Notes under the pieces: model-generated
The model's input: the letters and a program-made list of their open reading frames with translations, nothing else
Database searches by the model: none
What the model was told of the DNA's origin: nothing
Shown: positions 12,121 through 24,330 of the stretch, one piece after another
Layout of the letters: each line of letters begins with the position of its first letter
Numbering within the stretch: the first letter of the stretch is position 1
Assembly: GCF_024868665.1 (NCBI RefSeq)
Contig: NC_079898.1
Span: 24,037,994 to 24,101,993, forward strand
Direction of reading: 5' to 3'
DNA length: 64,000 nucleotides
Origin: Triplophysa rosa
Taxonomy: Eukaryota > Chordata > Actinopteri > Cypriniformes > Nemacheilidae
Made by a program: the position numbers and the translations under genes

Positions 12121-13470
12121 TAAAACATCACTAGTGACTGTAGCGCCCCCTATAGCTGTCAAGCTGTAAACTCAACAGTCTGTTCTTATTCTGTATAGAT
12201 TTACATTTAATAACTGACCAAACTTCACAGCAAGCCATCAAACACTAACCTGCACATTTGTCCTCTGAAACTCCCGAGGAGATACTTACTCCCACAATTG
12301 AGATATTAAAGAGATCTCCTGTGATTTTCTTTTTCTTCCTTCAGGTTATTTTCACTGTCCCAAGCGTAAACTTTTATAATGATTGCGCCACAAACACACC
12401 TGCTAAGGTTGAAGTCTCTGATATGAATGTTTGTTGATATTGATATTGAATGGTTTCTCATATTGATGCATATCTCTGTCTCCATCCTCTCGAATCAAAC
12501 TAAGATCCAACCAATAAGTTCCGCTCGGAGCCTTTTCATCTGAAGAGGATTTTATCAGACCTGGAGATTTCCATGTCTGATGTGTACCTGTGTAGCAAGA
12601 GAAACCCATGTGAAGGTTTTGCTTAAATCTATGTTCGTCAGTTTTTTAGTAAAACTGAAATAGTCATTTTAGTATACTGTATTTAGAAATGTAGTTTTTT
12701 TTATTACAAGAAATGTCCATATTTCAGGTGATTCTAAACCTTATTTATGAGGAAATATTCCTGTATCTGGTATAGATACCCTTTAAATACTTTAGTATTT
12801 TATTTAGGACATGTTTAAAATGATAAGCTGTAAGGTCAATATGTAGCCTTCAGTAAAAAGCTGCACTGATTGAGTCACCTTTTTAAAAGCAGAATCAATT
12901 CTGGAGTTCACTTTAGAAATAATGTATAATCCTTTATCAGCATGCTCTAAAGTGTTTGAATAAAAATATGAATATTACCTTTAAGGTGGTGCATTTAAAA
13001 TAGAGATAATGATGAATACAAGAGAGATAATTCAGTGTTACTGCTGAAAGCCAGTTTTGTTTAATAAGATAATTAAAACCATTTTTCACAAAAGGACTGA
13101 TTACCTAATTTAAACATTATTACATTTATCCAATAATGATCCAAGGAGAATCTGAAGTGAATTAACAAGCTCTTAAATTCAGTGGCAACGCAGACAGAGG
13201 AGTTTATTGATTGTAATATTTTAAAGCTGTCCTTTTCGCCCAAACCCTTAGATACTTTAGAAAATATACACACTTTGGAATGAAAGAATTTTATGTGCAG
13301 CTTAAATTTATTTATATCAAGAATATTTCAGGTTTTAAAACCTAATTACAAGCCACACTGGAAACTTCAGATATATGAATAAACATAAATTTTCAATTCA
13401 GTACATTTTCAAAATAAAGCCCTTAAAAACAACACATATATTTCATGTTTTCTTTGCAGACTGTCCTCCC
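12121..13470. other. Intergenic DNA, no gene seen
   Basis: AT-rich sequence without recognised repeats, exons or RNA genes. Open frames of fewer than 70 codons are not supported. Confidence 0.4.
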
Positions 13471-14450
13471 CAAAAAAAACGACCCAGTCGGTCGTTTGTA
13501 CAAGCACCTTATTATGACCAACAGTTACGTATTAAGGATGATACGTAGCTGTTGTGAAGTACAGTCATTCCATTGCTTTAGCTTGTTCACTTTTTAATTT
13601 AATTCTTCGTATTTGTTATAGTATCAATCATTTCATCAATATTTATAGTTTTAAAGATATTTTTGAATCCCTAACCCAACCCCCACCCTAAACCTAAATA
13701 CTACTCAACCATAAAAAACGCACGAGTCACAGTCACAGGTATTTATTGCATAAATTAACAAACAAACAGTTTATTACAAAACAAATCGCGTTGCAAACCT
13801 TCTGAATTGAAGGCAGAAATAAATTTAGACTAAGATTATCCATGTATGCAACGCATGTAGGCAGAGCTCGTTCAGACTGACGTCATGACGCAATCGAGAG
13901 CCAATAAGACTTCACATTCAGTGCAGACGTAATGATGCAATCGGTCTCAAGATACACGAGAACCAATGCTTTTTCACAATCACAGCTGACCTATCACTTT
14001 GTCTGGCGGTAATTTTAAATGTGTGTTAAACCCGGATGTTCACAGGACGTGAAGATTAACTTCAGCTGGCGCTCATTTCAGTGTCTTTTTCTCATAAAAT
14101 CGATCGTTTGACCTCGGTACACTTGGACTATTTGTTCGTTTTGAAAAACAATTGTGACTGTTTTATATGCTGTGTTTTATGTTATACAATAAATAAATGG
14201 GTTACGTTGCTTGCTCAAAATGCGTGAATGGTGTCATATGTAATGTAAATACAGTTCATCTTGACAGTTTAAAGTGAAAATCACACTCCAATACGTGTCA
14301 TCATTGCAAAATGATAGCGCTATATAACACTTTTATAATGACGGTAGACAAAAGCTTCTCCTGCTGCCGGTAGAGGCGCTACTTTAGGAAACGCTCCACT
14401 GGGTCGTAATTGGGGAACGTTGAAAACGACCAATGTGGTTGTATGAGTTG
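13470..14450. repeat. Probable interspersed repeat of uncertain class
   Basis: It starts with a short palindrome (CGACCCAGTCGGTCG near 13483) and near its end carries a related motif (CACTGGGTCGTAATTGG near 14397, AAACGACCAATG near 14425). It also has the CCCTAACCCAACCCCCACCC / TAAACCTAA block that is frequent in fish repeats. A CRE-like TGACGTCA lies near 13880. I cannot define its borders confidently. Confidence 0.35.
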
Positions 14451-14580
14451 GAGGACTTGCTTTCAGATCACATGTTCTTAAAGCACTTGTTTCACATATC
14501 CAGATGTGTTTTTTTTGCAAGTGAATTTCATGTGGCTTTTTAAAATTAGTTTTATTCTTGACAAAAACAACATAGTTTCG

Positions 14581-14855
14581 TTAATGGGACAGTTAAGCAA
14601 AAAAAAAAAAAACTAAATGTATTCACCCTCATGTGATTTAAAACCCGTAAATGTGCCTTTTTTGTGTGTAACACATAAGATACTTTGAGAAATGTCTGTT
14701 TTTTTCAGTTAGTGAGGTCCAGTGTTGTTTGGTTATCAATGTCCTTTAAAGATCATGTTCTGTGTTCTGCAGGCGAAAGAAAGTCATACAGGTTTGGAAT
14801 GACATAAGGGTCAATGTCAAGTCAATGATGAAAGTATTTTTGGGTGGACTTTGTA
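14581..14855. mobile_element. Degenerate palindromic element of the TTAAAGG family
   Basis: It starts TTAATGGGACAGTTAAGC and carries TATTCACCCTCATGTGATTT. The inverted half includes CATACAGGTTTGGAATGACA, and it ends near TTTTTGGGTGGACTTT. Strong divergence suggests an old copy. Confidence 0.65.
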
Positions 14856-14929
14856 ACTGATATTGTACTGTTAGATAATCAATACTTTTGACTATCTATA
14901 GAGAACAGACTCAAGCAGTAGCTAATAAT

Positions 14930-15214
14930 ATCCGTTCTGTACTGATCTTGTGAGAACTGACTCTTTGAGGAGCGAGGAACCCGGACTTGATCTCTCATTA
15001 CCAAAATGCAGATTAAATGCCTTTTTTTGGATTTCAAAGAGCGCACTTCTTAAAAGCGAAGAGGCGGGCGCGCTTCAAACAGACGCTGAGGATAATTAAT
15101 CCCGACAAAGTTTTTACACAGCACCTTTTCATCCCGGATCATTAGCGTCTAATTGTATTGTACAAATAACAGCGTGCCGTAATCTTCCACAAAGAGAAGC
15201 GAAGACGCTCCGGT
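14930..15214. other. Unique-looking block continuing into the duplicated segment
   Basis: This is a GC-balanced region with several TAAT motifs (GGATAATTAATCCCG near 15089) and no repeat ends. It appears to be the left part of a candidate conserved non-coding block that reaches about 16000 and is partly duplicated at 17457-18260. Confidence 0.3.
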
Positions 15215-17455
15215 AATCTAATCTTCTGACTTTGGCCGCTATGCTAATGCAGTAAAGCTCCAATTGGTATCCGCCGGTCGGGGGATTAAAGCTCTTCCAC
15301 AACTATTGACTTCTGACACGGGATGAAAGAAACGGGCGTTTGTTTCGGAGAGGTACAGAGAAACGCAATCCCTTTTCCCGTGATTAATTCAATTGCGAGG
15401 AAAACGTGGGCCCCGGCTAACCCTCCATGCTGTTTTTGCAGCTGTTTAATTCAGTCGAGTAGAAATTGAACAGTAAATACTACTATATGCTCGGCAAATT
15501 GGCCAGCGAGGAGCGAGATGAGGTCTGGGTTTGACTTAAAGTGTTTGTGTCTGAGATAGAGCGCGCGTGCTCTCGGGGACCGCTGTTCATTAGTACGTTT
15601 TCAAAGGGAGGGAGCTAATTGTCGCCCGGCCCGAAAACCAAAAGGCGTTCTGCAGTTCCATCGCACCCTTAATGAGTTTCTGTTTGTAATGAGACACTTA
15701 CTGTGTTTGGAAACAGATTTTCCACGGCCCGCAGATCAATAACGCGGCCAACAAATACTTGATCTCACCTTATTCCTTCACTCTCCTGCTCTTTGGCTTT
15801 TTCTGATTCCATCGTATAAATCTAGACGCCGAACCCGAGGGAGACGTTCCGCTCCAGCTATTAAGAGTTTACGAGTCTGTGCGAGTTTAAATTACATATA
15901 TTTAGTCAATAGTTACCCCAATTGTCTGTTTTAGACCAGACAGAAAAAGTGAGGCGATATTTGAGGGTGTTTTGCAGATATCATTAAACTAATGAAGCAT
16001 TGAACAAACTCTTAAAGGCGTGCAGGTGTTTCTGAAACCGTCTTCTTTCATCGACATTAATGTCACGTTTCTGACAAAGCATCTGTTCAGACATTTTCCT
16101 CCAGAGAGACCACAGCAATGGAGAGGCGGATGAATCGAGACCCTCCCCGTGGAGGCGAGAGATGAGAGAGATCTCTTTGTTGCACGGGGCTTCTCTTTGC
16201 AATCACTCTGATATCTCAACAGCTTGGCGTCGTCTAAAGGTCTGCCGTTGTCTGGTTCCTGGTTCCCCGAAGAGCGTTATTGTTTAGCAATAGGGTAAGT
16301 CACGAGGTGCGGGGGGGGCGGGGGGCCCACAGACATTCAGGTAAAGCCTCTGTTGGACATTAACTTTTCTAATTGTCAAAGCATCAATGCTGTGGTCTCT
16401 AATGAGCACTTTTGGACCGGTGTAAGCGTGTCGTCTCTCTCGAGCATAAAGAGCATGGAAAATGTCACGGGTGGACGCGTCTCATGTTCTGAGTCCATTT
16501 TCATTTGATTAAAGAGGCCTCGAGTGCAGCACATTATTGCGGTCTGTGGATGAAAAATGACAACCTATACATTAACGAATGGCGTGAAGAAACGCCACTT
16601 CAGATCACATCACCGCTGATATGAGTAGTATTACATTTTTTATTTGTGTGGGGAGAACCAGCTTGATCTCATGGGAAAAGGCCTTTATACACCTCTGAAG
16701 ACGTAGTTATGTATATTATTAATAGATCCTCCAAAAAATGTCAGTTTTTACTATAACCAAAGCTTTCAAAAAAACCTTATGTCACTACATATCTCAATAG
16801 CCGAGAAGAGGGGTAAGTTGTCACAATATAAAATGATCAATTATGAAACTCAAAACAATTCAAAATAAACATACAAATACAACATGTGAAATACGTGTGC
16901 CGATATAAAACCTGTCTGATTATGATCAAAACTGTCAAAACCTGGTGCAACACATCTCCTTCACAACTCCTTCCTGGTGGAACATTCTTCCTAATTCGGT
17001 CCGGTCAACCACATCTCTCACAATATTCAAAAAACTACTTAAAACCCATCTGTTTTGTGAATACTTGACAGACAAATGAAAAAAATACACTAACCCTCTC
17101 TCTTTCTCTCAACAGGTATTGATCTAGCTTTTGTTGAAACTAGTAACTTGGCACCTATTGCATTATTGCTCCTGTATGACATATCGCTTATTGCTCCTTA
17201 AACTCTTTGTAAGTCGCTTTGGATAAAAGCGTCTGCTAAATGACTAAATGTAAATGTAAATCTCTGTCCCTTTAAACATTAAAGTCAAGCTTTAATGCTA
17301 TTTCAACATTAATGTAACAAACGAAACGTTGCTTGCATAATGCTTCATTTTTTTCAACTTTGAATGGAAGTCAATGTAGAAAGAAGCTTTTCAAACCGAA
17401 GTGTGATGTTGTAGTTACCGAACCCAGCAGCCGGGGCTAACTGGACCATGCTAAC
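15215..17455 (+). repeat. Copy 1 of a 2.2-kb tandem duplication (clean copy)
   Basis: This begins AATCTAATCTTCTGACTTTG and ends GGCTAACTGGACCATGCTAA / C at 17455, directly before a single N. The first 800 bp and last 600 bp match copy 2 essentially base for base. It contains unique, candidate regulatory DNA (15215-16000), a G-run (16306-16324), a fragment of the repeat also found at 41066-41100 (16680-16715, inverted), and an L2-type LINE 3' end (16900-17262). Its flow from unique upstream sequence, with no join, suggests that this is the true copy. Confidence 0.9.
16900..17262 (+). mobile_element. 5'-truncated L2-type LINE, 3' end (copy 1)
   Basis: At 17026-17076 the frame reads FKKLLKTHLFCEYLTDK, the typical C-terminal ending of the reverse transcriptase ORF in fish L2-clade LINEs. 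It is followed by an untranslated tail whose end is TCGCTTTGGATAAAAGCGTC / TGCTAAATGACTAAATGTAA at about 17214-17262, the tail shared by L2 elements and their SINE partners. The upstream part is out of frame, so this is a dead fragment. Confidence 0.75.
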
Positions 17456-17456
17456 N
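17456..17456. other. Single ambiguous base (N) at the duplication junction
   Basis: One N lies exactly between the end of copy 1 (GACCATGCTAAC) and the start of copy 2 (AATCTAATCTTC). A one-base N at such a junction is what an automated join of overlapping contigs can leave. Confidence 0.95.
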
Positions 17457-19819
17457 AATCTAATCTTCTGACTTTGGCCGCTATGCTAATGCAGTAAAGC
17501 TCCTATTGGTATCCGCCGGTCGGGGGATTAAAGCTCTTCCACAACTATTGACTTCTGACACGGGATGAAAGAAACGGGCGTTTGTTTCGGAGAGGTACAG
17601 AGAAACGCAATCCCTTTTCCCGTGATTAATTCAATTGCGAGGAAAACGTGGGCCCCGGCTAACCCTCCATGCTGTTTTTGCAGCTGTTTAATTCAGTCGA
17701 GTAGAAATTGAACAGTAAATACTACTATATGCTCGGCAAATTGGCCAGCGAGGAGCGAGATGAGGTCTGGGTTTGACTTAAAGTGTTTGTGTCTGAGATA
17801 GAGCGCGCGTGCTCTCGGGGACCGCTGTTCATTAGTACGTTTTCAAAGGGAGGGAGCTAATTGTCGCCCGGCCCGAAAACCAAAAGGCGTTCTGCAGTTC
17901 CATCGCACCCTTAATGAGTTTCTGTTTGTAATGAGACACTTACTGTGTTTGGAAACAGATTTTCCACGGCCCGCAGATCAATAACGCGGCCAACAAATAC
18001 TTGATCTCACCTTATTCCTTCACTCTCCTGCTCTTTGGCTTTTTCTGATTCCATCGTATAAATCTAGACGCCGAACCCGAGGGAGACGTTCCGCTCCAGC
18101 TATTAAGAGTTTACGAGTCTGTGCGAGTTTAAATTACATATATTTAGTCAATAGTTACCCCAATTGTCTGTTTTAGACCAGACAGAAAAAGTGAGGCGAT
18201 ATTTGAGGGTGTTTTGCAGATATCATTAAACTAATGAAGCATTGAACAAACTCTTAAAGGTGCAGTGTTTGACGTTTCTTCATGACTAATGTCGTTTCTG
18301 AAGATCTTCAACTGTCTCCATGAAACTGATGAGGCATACTAGATCGAACCGACCCTCTGAGGAAATAGATGTCTGCACCGGTTCATACTGAATCAATATC
18401 GGCCACCGTGTCTGTTCTCAGACGATTTGTAGCAACGTCCACGAGGACCACAGCAATGAGAGGAGAACGAACCCCCGAGGAGAGATAGAAGATGCGCTTT
18501 GTGCCGGGGTCTCTTTGCAACAGACTCTGATATGTAAAGTCTTGGCGTCTCTCCTTCTGAGGCGAATGTCAAGAGATCTCTTTGTTGCACGGCTTCTCTT
18601 GATCGATCGATATCTATACACTTGGCGTCTCTAGGTCTAGCCGTGTCGTTCCTTTCCACGCGAAAGAGCGTTATGTTAGACAATTACGGGAAGGTTCATG
18701 TCTGAGGTGCGGGCGCTGGGACAGGGGCCGGTCGCCAGCATTCAGGTAAGTCGCTCTGTGGCATTAACTTTTCCTAATTGCAAAGCTCAATCTGGTCTTA
18801 ACGCACTTTTGGACCGGTGTAAGCGGTAACACGATCTCTTCTCGACGCCTAGACCATGGAAAGCATAGATCACGGAGTGGACGCGTCCTGTATCATGATC
18901 CAATGATTAAAGAGGCCTGAGTCATTGCTACATTACTTGCGGTCTGTGGAGAAGACAACCTATATCCCATTAACCGAAGCGCGATGAAGAAGCGCACTTC
19001 AATCAATCACCGCTGATATGATAGTCATTCATTATTTTATTGTGTGGGAAAATTGATCTCAGGAAAACCTATACCCCTAGCTGTTATGATATTATTAATA
19101 GATCTCAATGTCATTTACTAACCAAAGCTAAAAAACCTTATAGTCACTACATACATCAATAGACCGAGAAGAGGGGTAAGTTGTCACAATACATAAACAT
19201 GATCAATTATGAAATCAAAACAATTCAAAATAACATACAAATACAAGCATGTGAAATACGTGTGCCATATAAAACCTGTCTGATTATGATCAAAACTGTC
19301 AAAACCTGGTGCAACACATCTCCTTCACAACTCCTTCCTGGTGGAACATTCTTCCTAATTCGGTCCGGTCAACCACATCTCTCACAATATTCAAAAAACT
19401 ACTTAAAACCCATCTGTTTTGTGAATACTTGACAGACAAATGAAAAAAATACACTAACCCTCTCTCTTTCTCTCAACAGGTATTGATCTAGCTTTTGTTG
19501 AAACTAGTAACTTGGCACCTATTGCATTATTGCTCCTGTATGACATATCGCTTATTGCTCCTTAAACTCTTTGTAAGTCGCTTTGGATAAAAGCGTCTGC
19601 TAAATGACTAAATGTAAATGTAAATCTCTGTCCCTTTAAACATTAAAGTCAAGCTTTAATGCTATTTCAACATTAATGTAACAAACGAAACGTTGCTTGC
19701 ATAATGCTTCATTTTTTTCAACTTTGAATGGAAGTCAATGTAGAAAGAAGCTTTTCAAACCGAAGTGTGATGTTGTAGTTACCGAACCCAGCAGCCGGGG
19801 CTAACTGGACCATGCTAAC
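17457..19819 (+). repeat. Copy 2 of the 2.2-kb tandem duplication, with an error-ridden centre
   Basis: 17457 to about 18258 is nearly identical to 15215 to about 16016, and about 19255-19819 is nearly identical to about 16890-17455. Between them (18260-19200) the copy still aligns to copy 1, but with dense small insertions and deletions, shortened homopolymers (for example the run of seven A in copy 1 near 16769) and locally re-read pieces. This is the pattern of raw long-read sequence, not evolutionary divergence, because the flanks are perfect. It probably does not exist as a separate locus. Confidence 0.85.
19263..19626 (+). mobile_element. L2-type LINE 3' end (copy 2, part of the duplication)
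   Basis: It duplicates 16900-17262, including the FKKLLKTHLF-coding stretch (starting 19390) and the TCGCTTTGGATAAAAGCGTC tail (19574-19626). It is counted here only because it lies in the second copy of the duplicated segment. Confidence 0.7.
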
Positions 19820-21577
19820 CTTGAGCCCCGCTTTGAACCAACTCAAAAATCAATTTATATAATGCCCTCCTGTTCCACAACCCACAGAATAGATGTGAAA
19901 AAATGACTCAATCAGAACGTTGAGAGTAAACCTCGAAAGGCCATCATCCTGAGATGTGTTCTGGAAATGTACCTGAGTAATGTCAAACGGGCAGCTGGGA
20001 AATAGGCAAATCATTCGCAAGTGAAATAGAAAATGGCATTAAAAGACTGAGGTCTCCAGATGAGGCTGTGCCGGAGATGAAGAGTGAGGTGTTCTGCATC
20101 ACATTATGAATGAACTTTCTATACTTTGCTGCATTTTATTCAGAAATTAATTTATTAATTAAAGAGATCTTATCCGTTTTTTATCCATCAGTTTCATCCA
20201 CCAGCATCTTCTAAATGATACCATAAAAATTGCGGGAAAAAACGACAACAGTTCCCTCTTCCCATGATGCTTTGCTGCACTGAATGTGTCGTTGGTATGT
20301 TTCCAGCGGGTTCTCCGCTGGTTCACAGTTCTGGTTTTTGCAGCGGGTCTACAGATGCATGCTGGGATCATACGGAGCTGTTGGTTCTGCCGGTCTGTGT
20401 TCGCTTGTGTGCGAGTCGGGCTAATGCATTTGCAGATGGAAGCTCTGTTCTCTCTGCCACTCACGCTGAGGCACATTTGGATGAATAAAAAGGACGGTCA
20501 GAGCAGATATGAGTAATGCGGTGTGTTGATGCTGGCATGAAAGGTTTCTGAAAAACACGGTCCACGGGTTGTCTAGATGAGATCCTTTTTTATGTATGCA
20601 TCGGTGTGCTTTTGCTTTTTTTAATTCTGCGCTGTGAAGATGTTTTTTTTACTCCGTGAGTCAGGTTTAGAAGGATTACAATAAACTCGCTCAGTTAACA
20701 TGCATTTGCGAAAAGCTTTTTTAAGCCTTTTTTACATTTCACAGCGGAGCAGTAATCCTGCGATACGTTTATTTATAAGTAACAACAATGATGAATGTTA
20801 TAGCTGGAATATATATTTATATACTGTATGTAGTCTTGTTCAGTACAAAAGGTCTTTATTGTGTTTAGATGGCTTCACCTGAAGGTCATGTGCCCCCAGA
20901 AAGCATTTAAGGATATATTTATTCTTGTAGGTCTACGGAGTTAAAACACGTTTTCCAAGAACATTAAACTCTTATATACGTATATAAAAGCATTTTGGCT
21001 ATTGTAATGGCCGCATACAAAGCCTCCAGTCATGGCCTCCACATCATCAGATGAACGTGTGAAGATGTTTCTGTTGTAGGTGGCAGGAGGCCAGAAACAG
21101 TTACTAGTTCCAGAGACTAATGCTTTTCTCATCAGCGCGTCTGAGCGCTGATCCTTCCGGACTCTCACGCTGTTCTCATTAACACAGGGTCCTCGGTTTC
21201 AACCTCTCTCTATGATTTTGACCTTCAGCGCTCTGACCCGACAACTAACCACCCACCCAATTACAGCGATCCCGGCAGCTGCCAACAGCGCAGTCATCCA
21301 CAAACGCACATTTCAATTAGACGCCTCGTCCTTCGCTAACCTGACTGAAAAAAGGTTCTTCTTAATTTTTAAGATTCTTAAAAAAAAACGGAGAATTTTT
21401 GACTTATGAATAATAATAATAATAAATGTGGATGGCATAGCTCAGATGACCTGGGGAAAAATAGATGAGAAATATTCGATTCTTTGGTATCTTGGCGCAG
21501 TTTGAAATGTTATGATTTTCCCAGAAACACCAAAGGAGAAAAAAACAAGGACAAAGGAGAAGTCTCTTGCCATATAT
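19820..21577. other. Intergenic DNA, no gene seen
   Basis: This is mostly unique sequence. A GC-enriched stretch at 20250-20520 has overlapping open frames on both strands (74-105 codons), but these lack splice signals and family resemblance. 21000-21330 is a similar unique block. Both are weak candidates for regulatory DNA. Confidence 0.35.
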
Positions 21578-21828
21578 TTAAAGGTATAGTTCACCCAAAA
21601 ATGAAAATTCTGACATCATTTACTCACCCTGATGTAATTTCATACCTGTATAAATGCTGAACACAGAGAAAGATATTTGGAAGAATGTTAGCAATTTTCA
21701 GTTCTGGAACATCGCAGTCAAACATAGTAGAGAAATTAAATAGTACTCAAAAATGCCCCAGAACTGTTTGTTTTCCTCAATTATTCAACATATCTCATTT
21801 TGTGTTCAACAGCAATGCAAATAGTCTT
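21578..21828. mobile_element. TTAAAGG palindromic element, left part
   Basis: It has a well-preserved left end (TTAAAGGTATAGTTCACCCA) followed by the family blocks. It stops near ATTTTGTGTTCAACAGC at about 21815, so the right end is missing. An (AC)n run follows at 21878-21895. Confidence 0.8.
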
Positions 21829-22177
21829 TAGTGCATCCTTTAGAATCTCCTCCAAACATCATGTCCACCAACACACACACACACACACAATGTCTGCGTA
21901 CAGAGATCAACTGTCACAAAAACAGACATTTTCTTTAAGACGGAGTGAGTTCTGCAGGGAGAAACAGACAAAAGTGTCCCGTGTGAGACGGTGCGATGCC
22001 GCTGTCTGTGAAAAAGAGCGTCAGAAAGAAGAGATGGAACTGAAAGGTCACAGATATATGAAGCACCAGAGGAACTCCACATAGAGTACCAGATAAACAC
22101 CAGCACATTCCGTTTGCCTGAAAACAGACCCACCACAACACAGATGCCGCTCTTTCACGAGTATGTTACACAAATTA

Positions 22178-22226
22178 TTACATTTATTCATTTAGCAGAT
22201 GCCTTTATCCAAAGCAAATTACAAAT
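22178..22226 (-). mobile_element. L2/SINE 3' tail fragment
   Basis: The reverse complement reads TTTGCTTTGGATAAAGGCAT / CTGCTAAATGAATAAATGTA, the tail common to fish L2 LINEs and tRNA-derived SINEs. The body is not recognisable. Confidence 0.65.
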
Positions 22227-22887
22227 GAGACATCCCCGTTACGGCTAAACATCTTCTACATCCTACATCATCCACATTTCTTCCATTACACTTACAGTCA
22301 GAGCGGTTGGCAGGCAACTTTTGATGTATGTTATAATGTGCGTCTCTAGATAGATGTGAATTCTTCCTGCATCATGTTTTCCTTTCAGTGTTGGATTTCC
22401 ACCGCAGCATTTATCACTTTGATGGCACATCTTTTACATGCACATACATACAGGTGTGTAATAAATGTCATCAGAGACGCAGAACCTAGACACGCTACAC
22501 GTTACTGATTTCTGCAGGGAGTGAAATATCAGCTTTACCTGTCACAAATCAAACCAATAAGCCAGAGAGACCAGACGCTCCTGCTGCCTGAAATATCATG
22601 TGATTCAGATCTGCAAAACTTTGACTACACGCACACGCACACGCACACACACACAAGTTCTGACTGCCCAGAGGATCCGACGTGAATCATCTTTTCATCG
22701 TGACTCATGTTGACTGTAAAATCCCGAGCTGACGTCACCCACATGTCTGTATTTACATCAGGGGTATCATTCAAACACAGCCCGAAGGTGGAATAAGGCC
22801 GTGGAAGTCGAGGATGAAAAAACTTTTAATTATGCAAAAAACTATGTTTGTTTATTATATCTTTTTTAAGCTACAATAGGACACATA

Positions 22888-23116
22888 GGCCCGGTTTCAC
22901 AGACAAGGCTTAAGGCTAGTCCCAGACTAAAATGAATGTGTGACCTGTCTTAATTGAATATAACTTGCCCAGAAATATCTTCAAATATAGCAGTGTCTCA
23001 AGATGCACAGCAGTAATGTCTTCTTCTAAGGCATTTCTATAAAAGCGACAGTCATATCTTAATTCAACTAAGGAACAGTCCTGGCTTAAGCTAAGCCGTG
23101 TCTGTGAAACCGGGCC
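22888..23116. mobile_element. 229-bp miniature inverted-repeat element (GGCCCGGTTTCACAG ends)
   Basis: Terminal inverted repeats GGCCCGGTTTCACAGACA and TGTCTGTGAAACCGGGCC match in all 18 bases, with GGCTTA/TAAGCC-type pairing continuing inwards. The element is flanked by ATA on both sides (22885-22887 and 23117-23119), a possible 3-bp target-site duplication. A 3-bp duplication would suit the PIF/Harbinger group; that assignment is inference. Confidence 0.85.
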
Positions 23117-23152
23117 ATAGACTCATCAACAAACAGATGCATGACACACAGA

Positions 23153-23630
23153 CAGTGTTGGGTAAGTTACTCTGAAAAAGTAATTAATTACTAGTTACTA
23201 ATTACATATTCAATAGTGTAATTAGATTACTGTACAAATTACTCTCTCCAAAAAGTATTTAGTTACTTATTACTAATTACTTTCTATATCCTACATCCAT
23301 CTTGATTAGTTAAGTGATTCAAGGATAGACATGAAACGGCTCTTTTAATTCATTCAAATAAATAATATTCTTCTCTTATTAACTGACCAAAGTATTACAA
23401 ATGTGAGAATTATACATTAAAGCATTCATTTTAAAGTGAGACTTTGAATTTTGATGTTAATTCCACTATTGCACACACATATATTACACAAAGGATTTAG
23501 TTTAATTACATCAAAAGTAACTAATTAAATTACAGAAAAAATAAGAGTAATCCCTTACTTTACTTTTTCAAGTGAAAAGTAATTAAATTACAGTAACTAA
23601 TTACTTAGTAACTAGTTACACCCAACACTG
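23153..23630 (+). mobile_element. hAT-like miniature element, copy A
   Basis: Ends read CAGTGTTGGGTAAGTTACTC and GTAACTAGTTACACCCAACACTG (short inverted repeats CAGTGTTGGG / CCCAACACTG). A perfect 8-bp target-site duplication, CACACAGA, lies at 23145-23152 and 23631-23638. An 8-bp duplication is the hallmark of hAT transposition. The interior is AT-rich without coding capacity. A copy in the opposite orientation lies at 29671-30150. Confidence 0.9.
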
Positions 23631-23678
23631 CACACAGATAGCCTACATCAAGGTTTAACAAACACAAGTCCAACAACT

Positions 23679-24330
23679 TTGTCACAATTGTATCATTTGT
23701 ACTTCTTTTTTTGTCTTATTCAGACACGTGACCTCTGCATCTGTCTCGTCGTGAAGAATCCTATGAAGACACAGATGCTCGGAATAGACACACCACCTTT
23801 TATTCAGTGCTATTCTTACCAGTACAGAAATGATGCTGACAGCTTCAGAGGAGAAAGAGAGAGGGAATTAAAAATCAAAAATGGAATTTACCTGACGGTA
23901 TTCTCTAGATTGCTTTATAAAGGCGGCTATGGATTGGATTCCCAGAGGATTATTGCTCCAAGACTAAAGTTGTCATTTTATATCTTAGGAGGTTTTAAAG
24001 GTGCTGTGTTTTTTATGCTAAACGGCTTTCTCTTATTCTTGTCTGAGAGCATAAAAAAAGTCGATTTCCTCTAGAAGTGTAAAGACTGGTGCTATCACAG
24101 AAATGACGTTTGAGACGTTGTTGAGGATTTTAAGGAAATTCTAGAAGACTCAAATGAGACATTAGATGCTTATGATCATAGAAACTTGTCTGTGTCTCAG
24201 ATATACAAAAATGACACCGGACTGGTCACAATACATCTAAATCAATACACATTTTTTATATCTTGACATTTTTAGAAAGAACATCTGACACAAAGTTGAT
24301 AATTAATTGAAACACAACTGAAACCTTCAT
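23679..24330. other. Intergenic DNA with an unsupported 131-codon open frame
   Basis: An open frame at 23679-24074 on the + strand has the window's longest non-repeat, non-retrotransposon reading. It lacks any recognisable domain, its codon use is AT-rich and it has no splice or UTR support. I treat it as chance. Confidence 0.35.

Noticed and set aside
13879..13895. TGACGTCA (CRE-like) site as a promoter
   Set aside because: An 8-bp palindrome can occur by chance in 64 kb, and it lies in a probable repeat with no gene start nearby.
18393..18683. 96-codon - strand open frame
   Set aside because: It lies in the error-ridden centre of duplication copy 2. The corresponding region of copy 1 has no matching frame of that length.
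21840..22141. Overlapping 67-98-codon frames on both strands at 21.8-22.1 kb
   Set aside because: They include an (AC)n run and lack splice sites or family resemblance.
23679..24074. 131-codon open frame on the + strand
   Set aside because: No recognisable domain, no exon boundaries, AT-rich codons, and it starts next to a hAT-like element. Chance is the simplest explanation.
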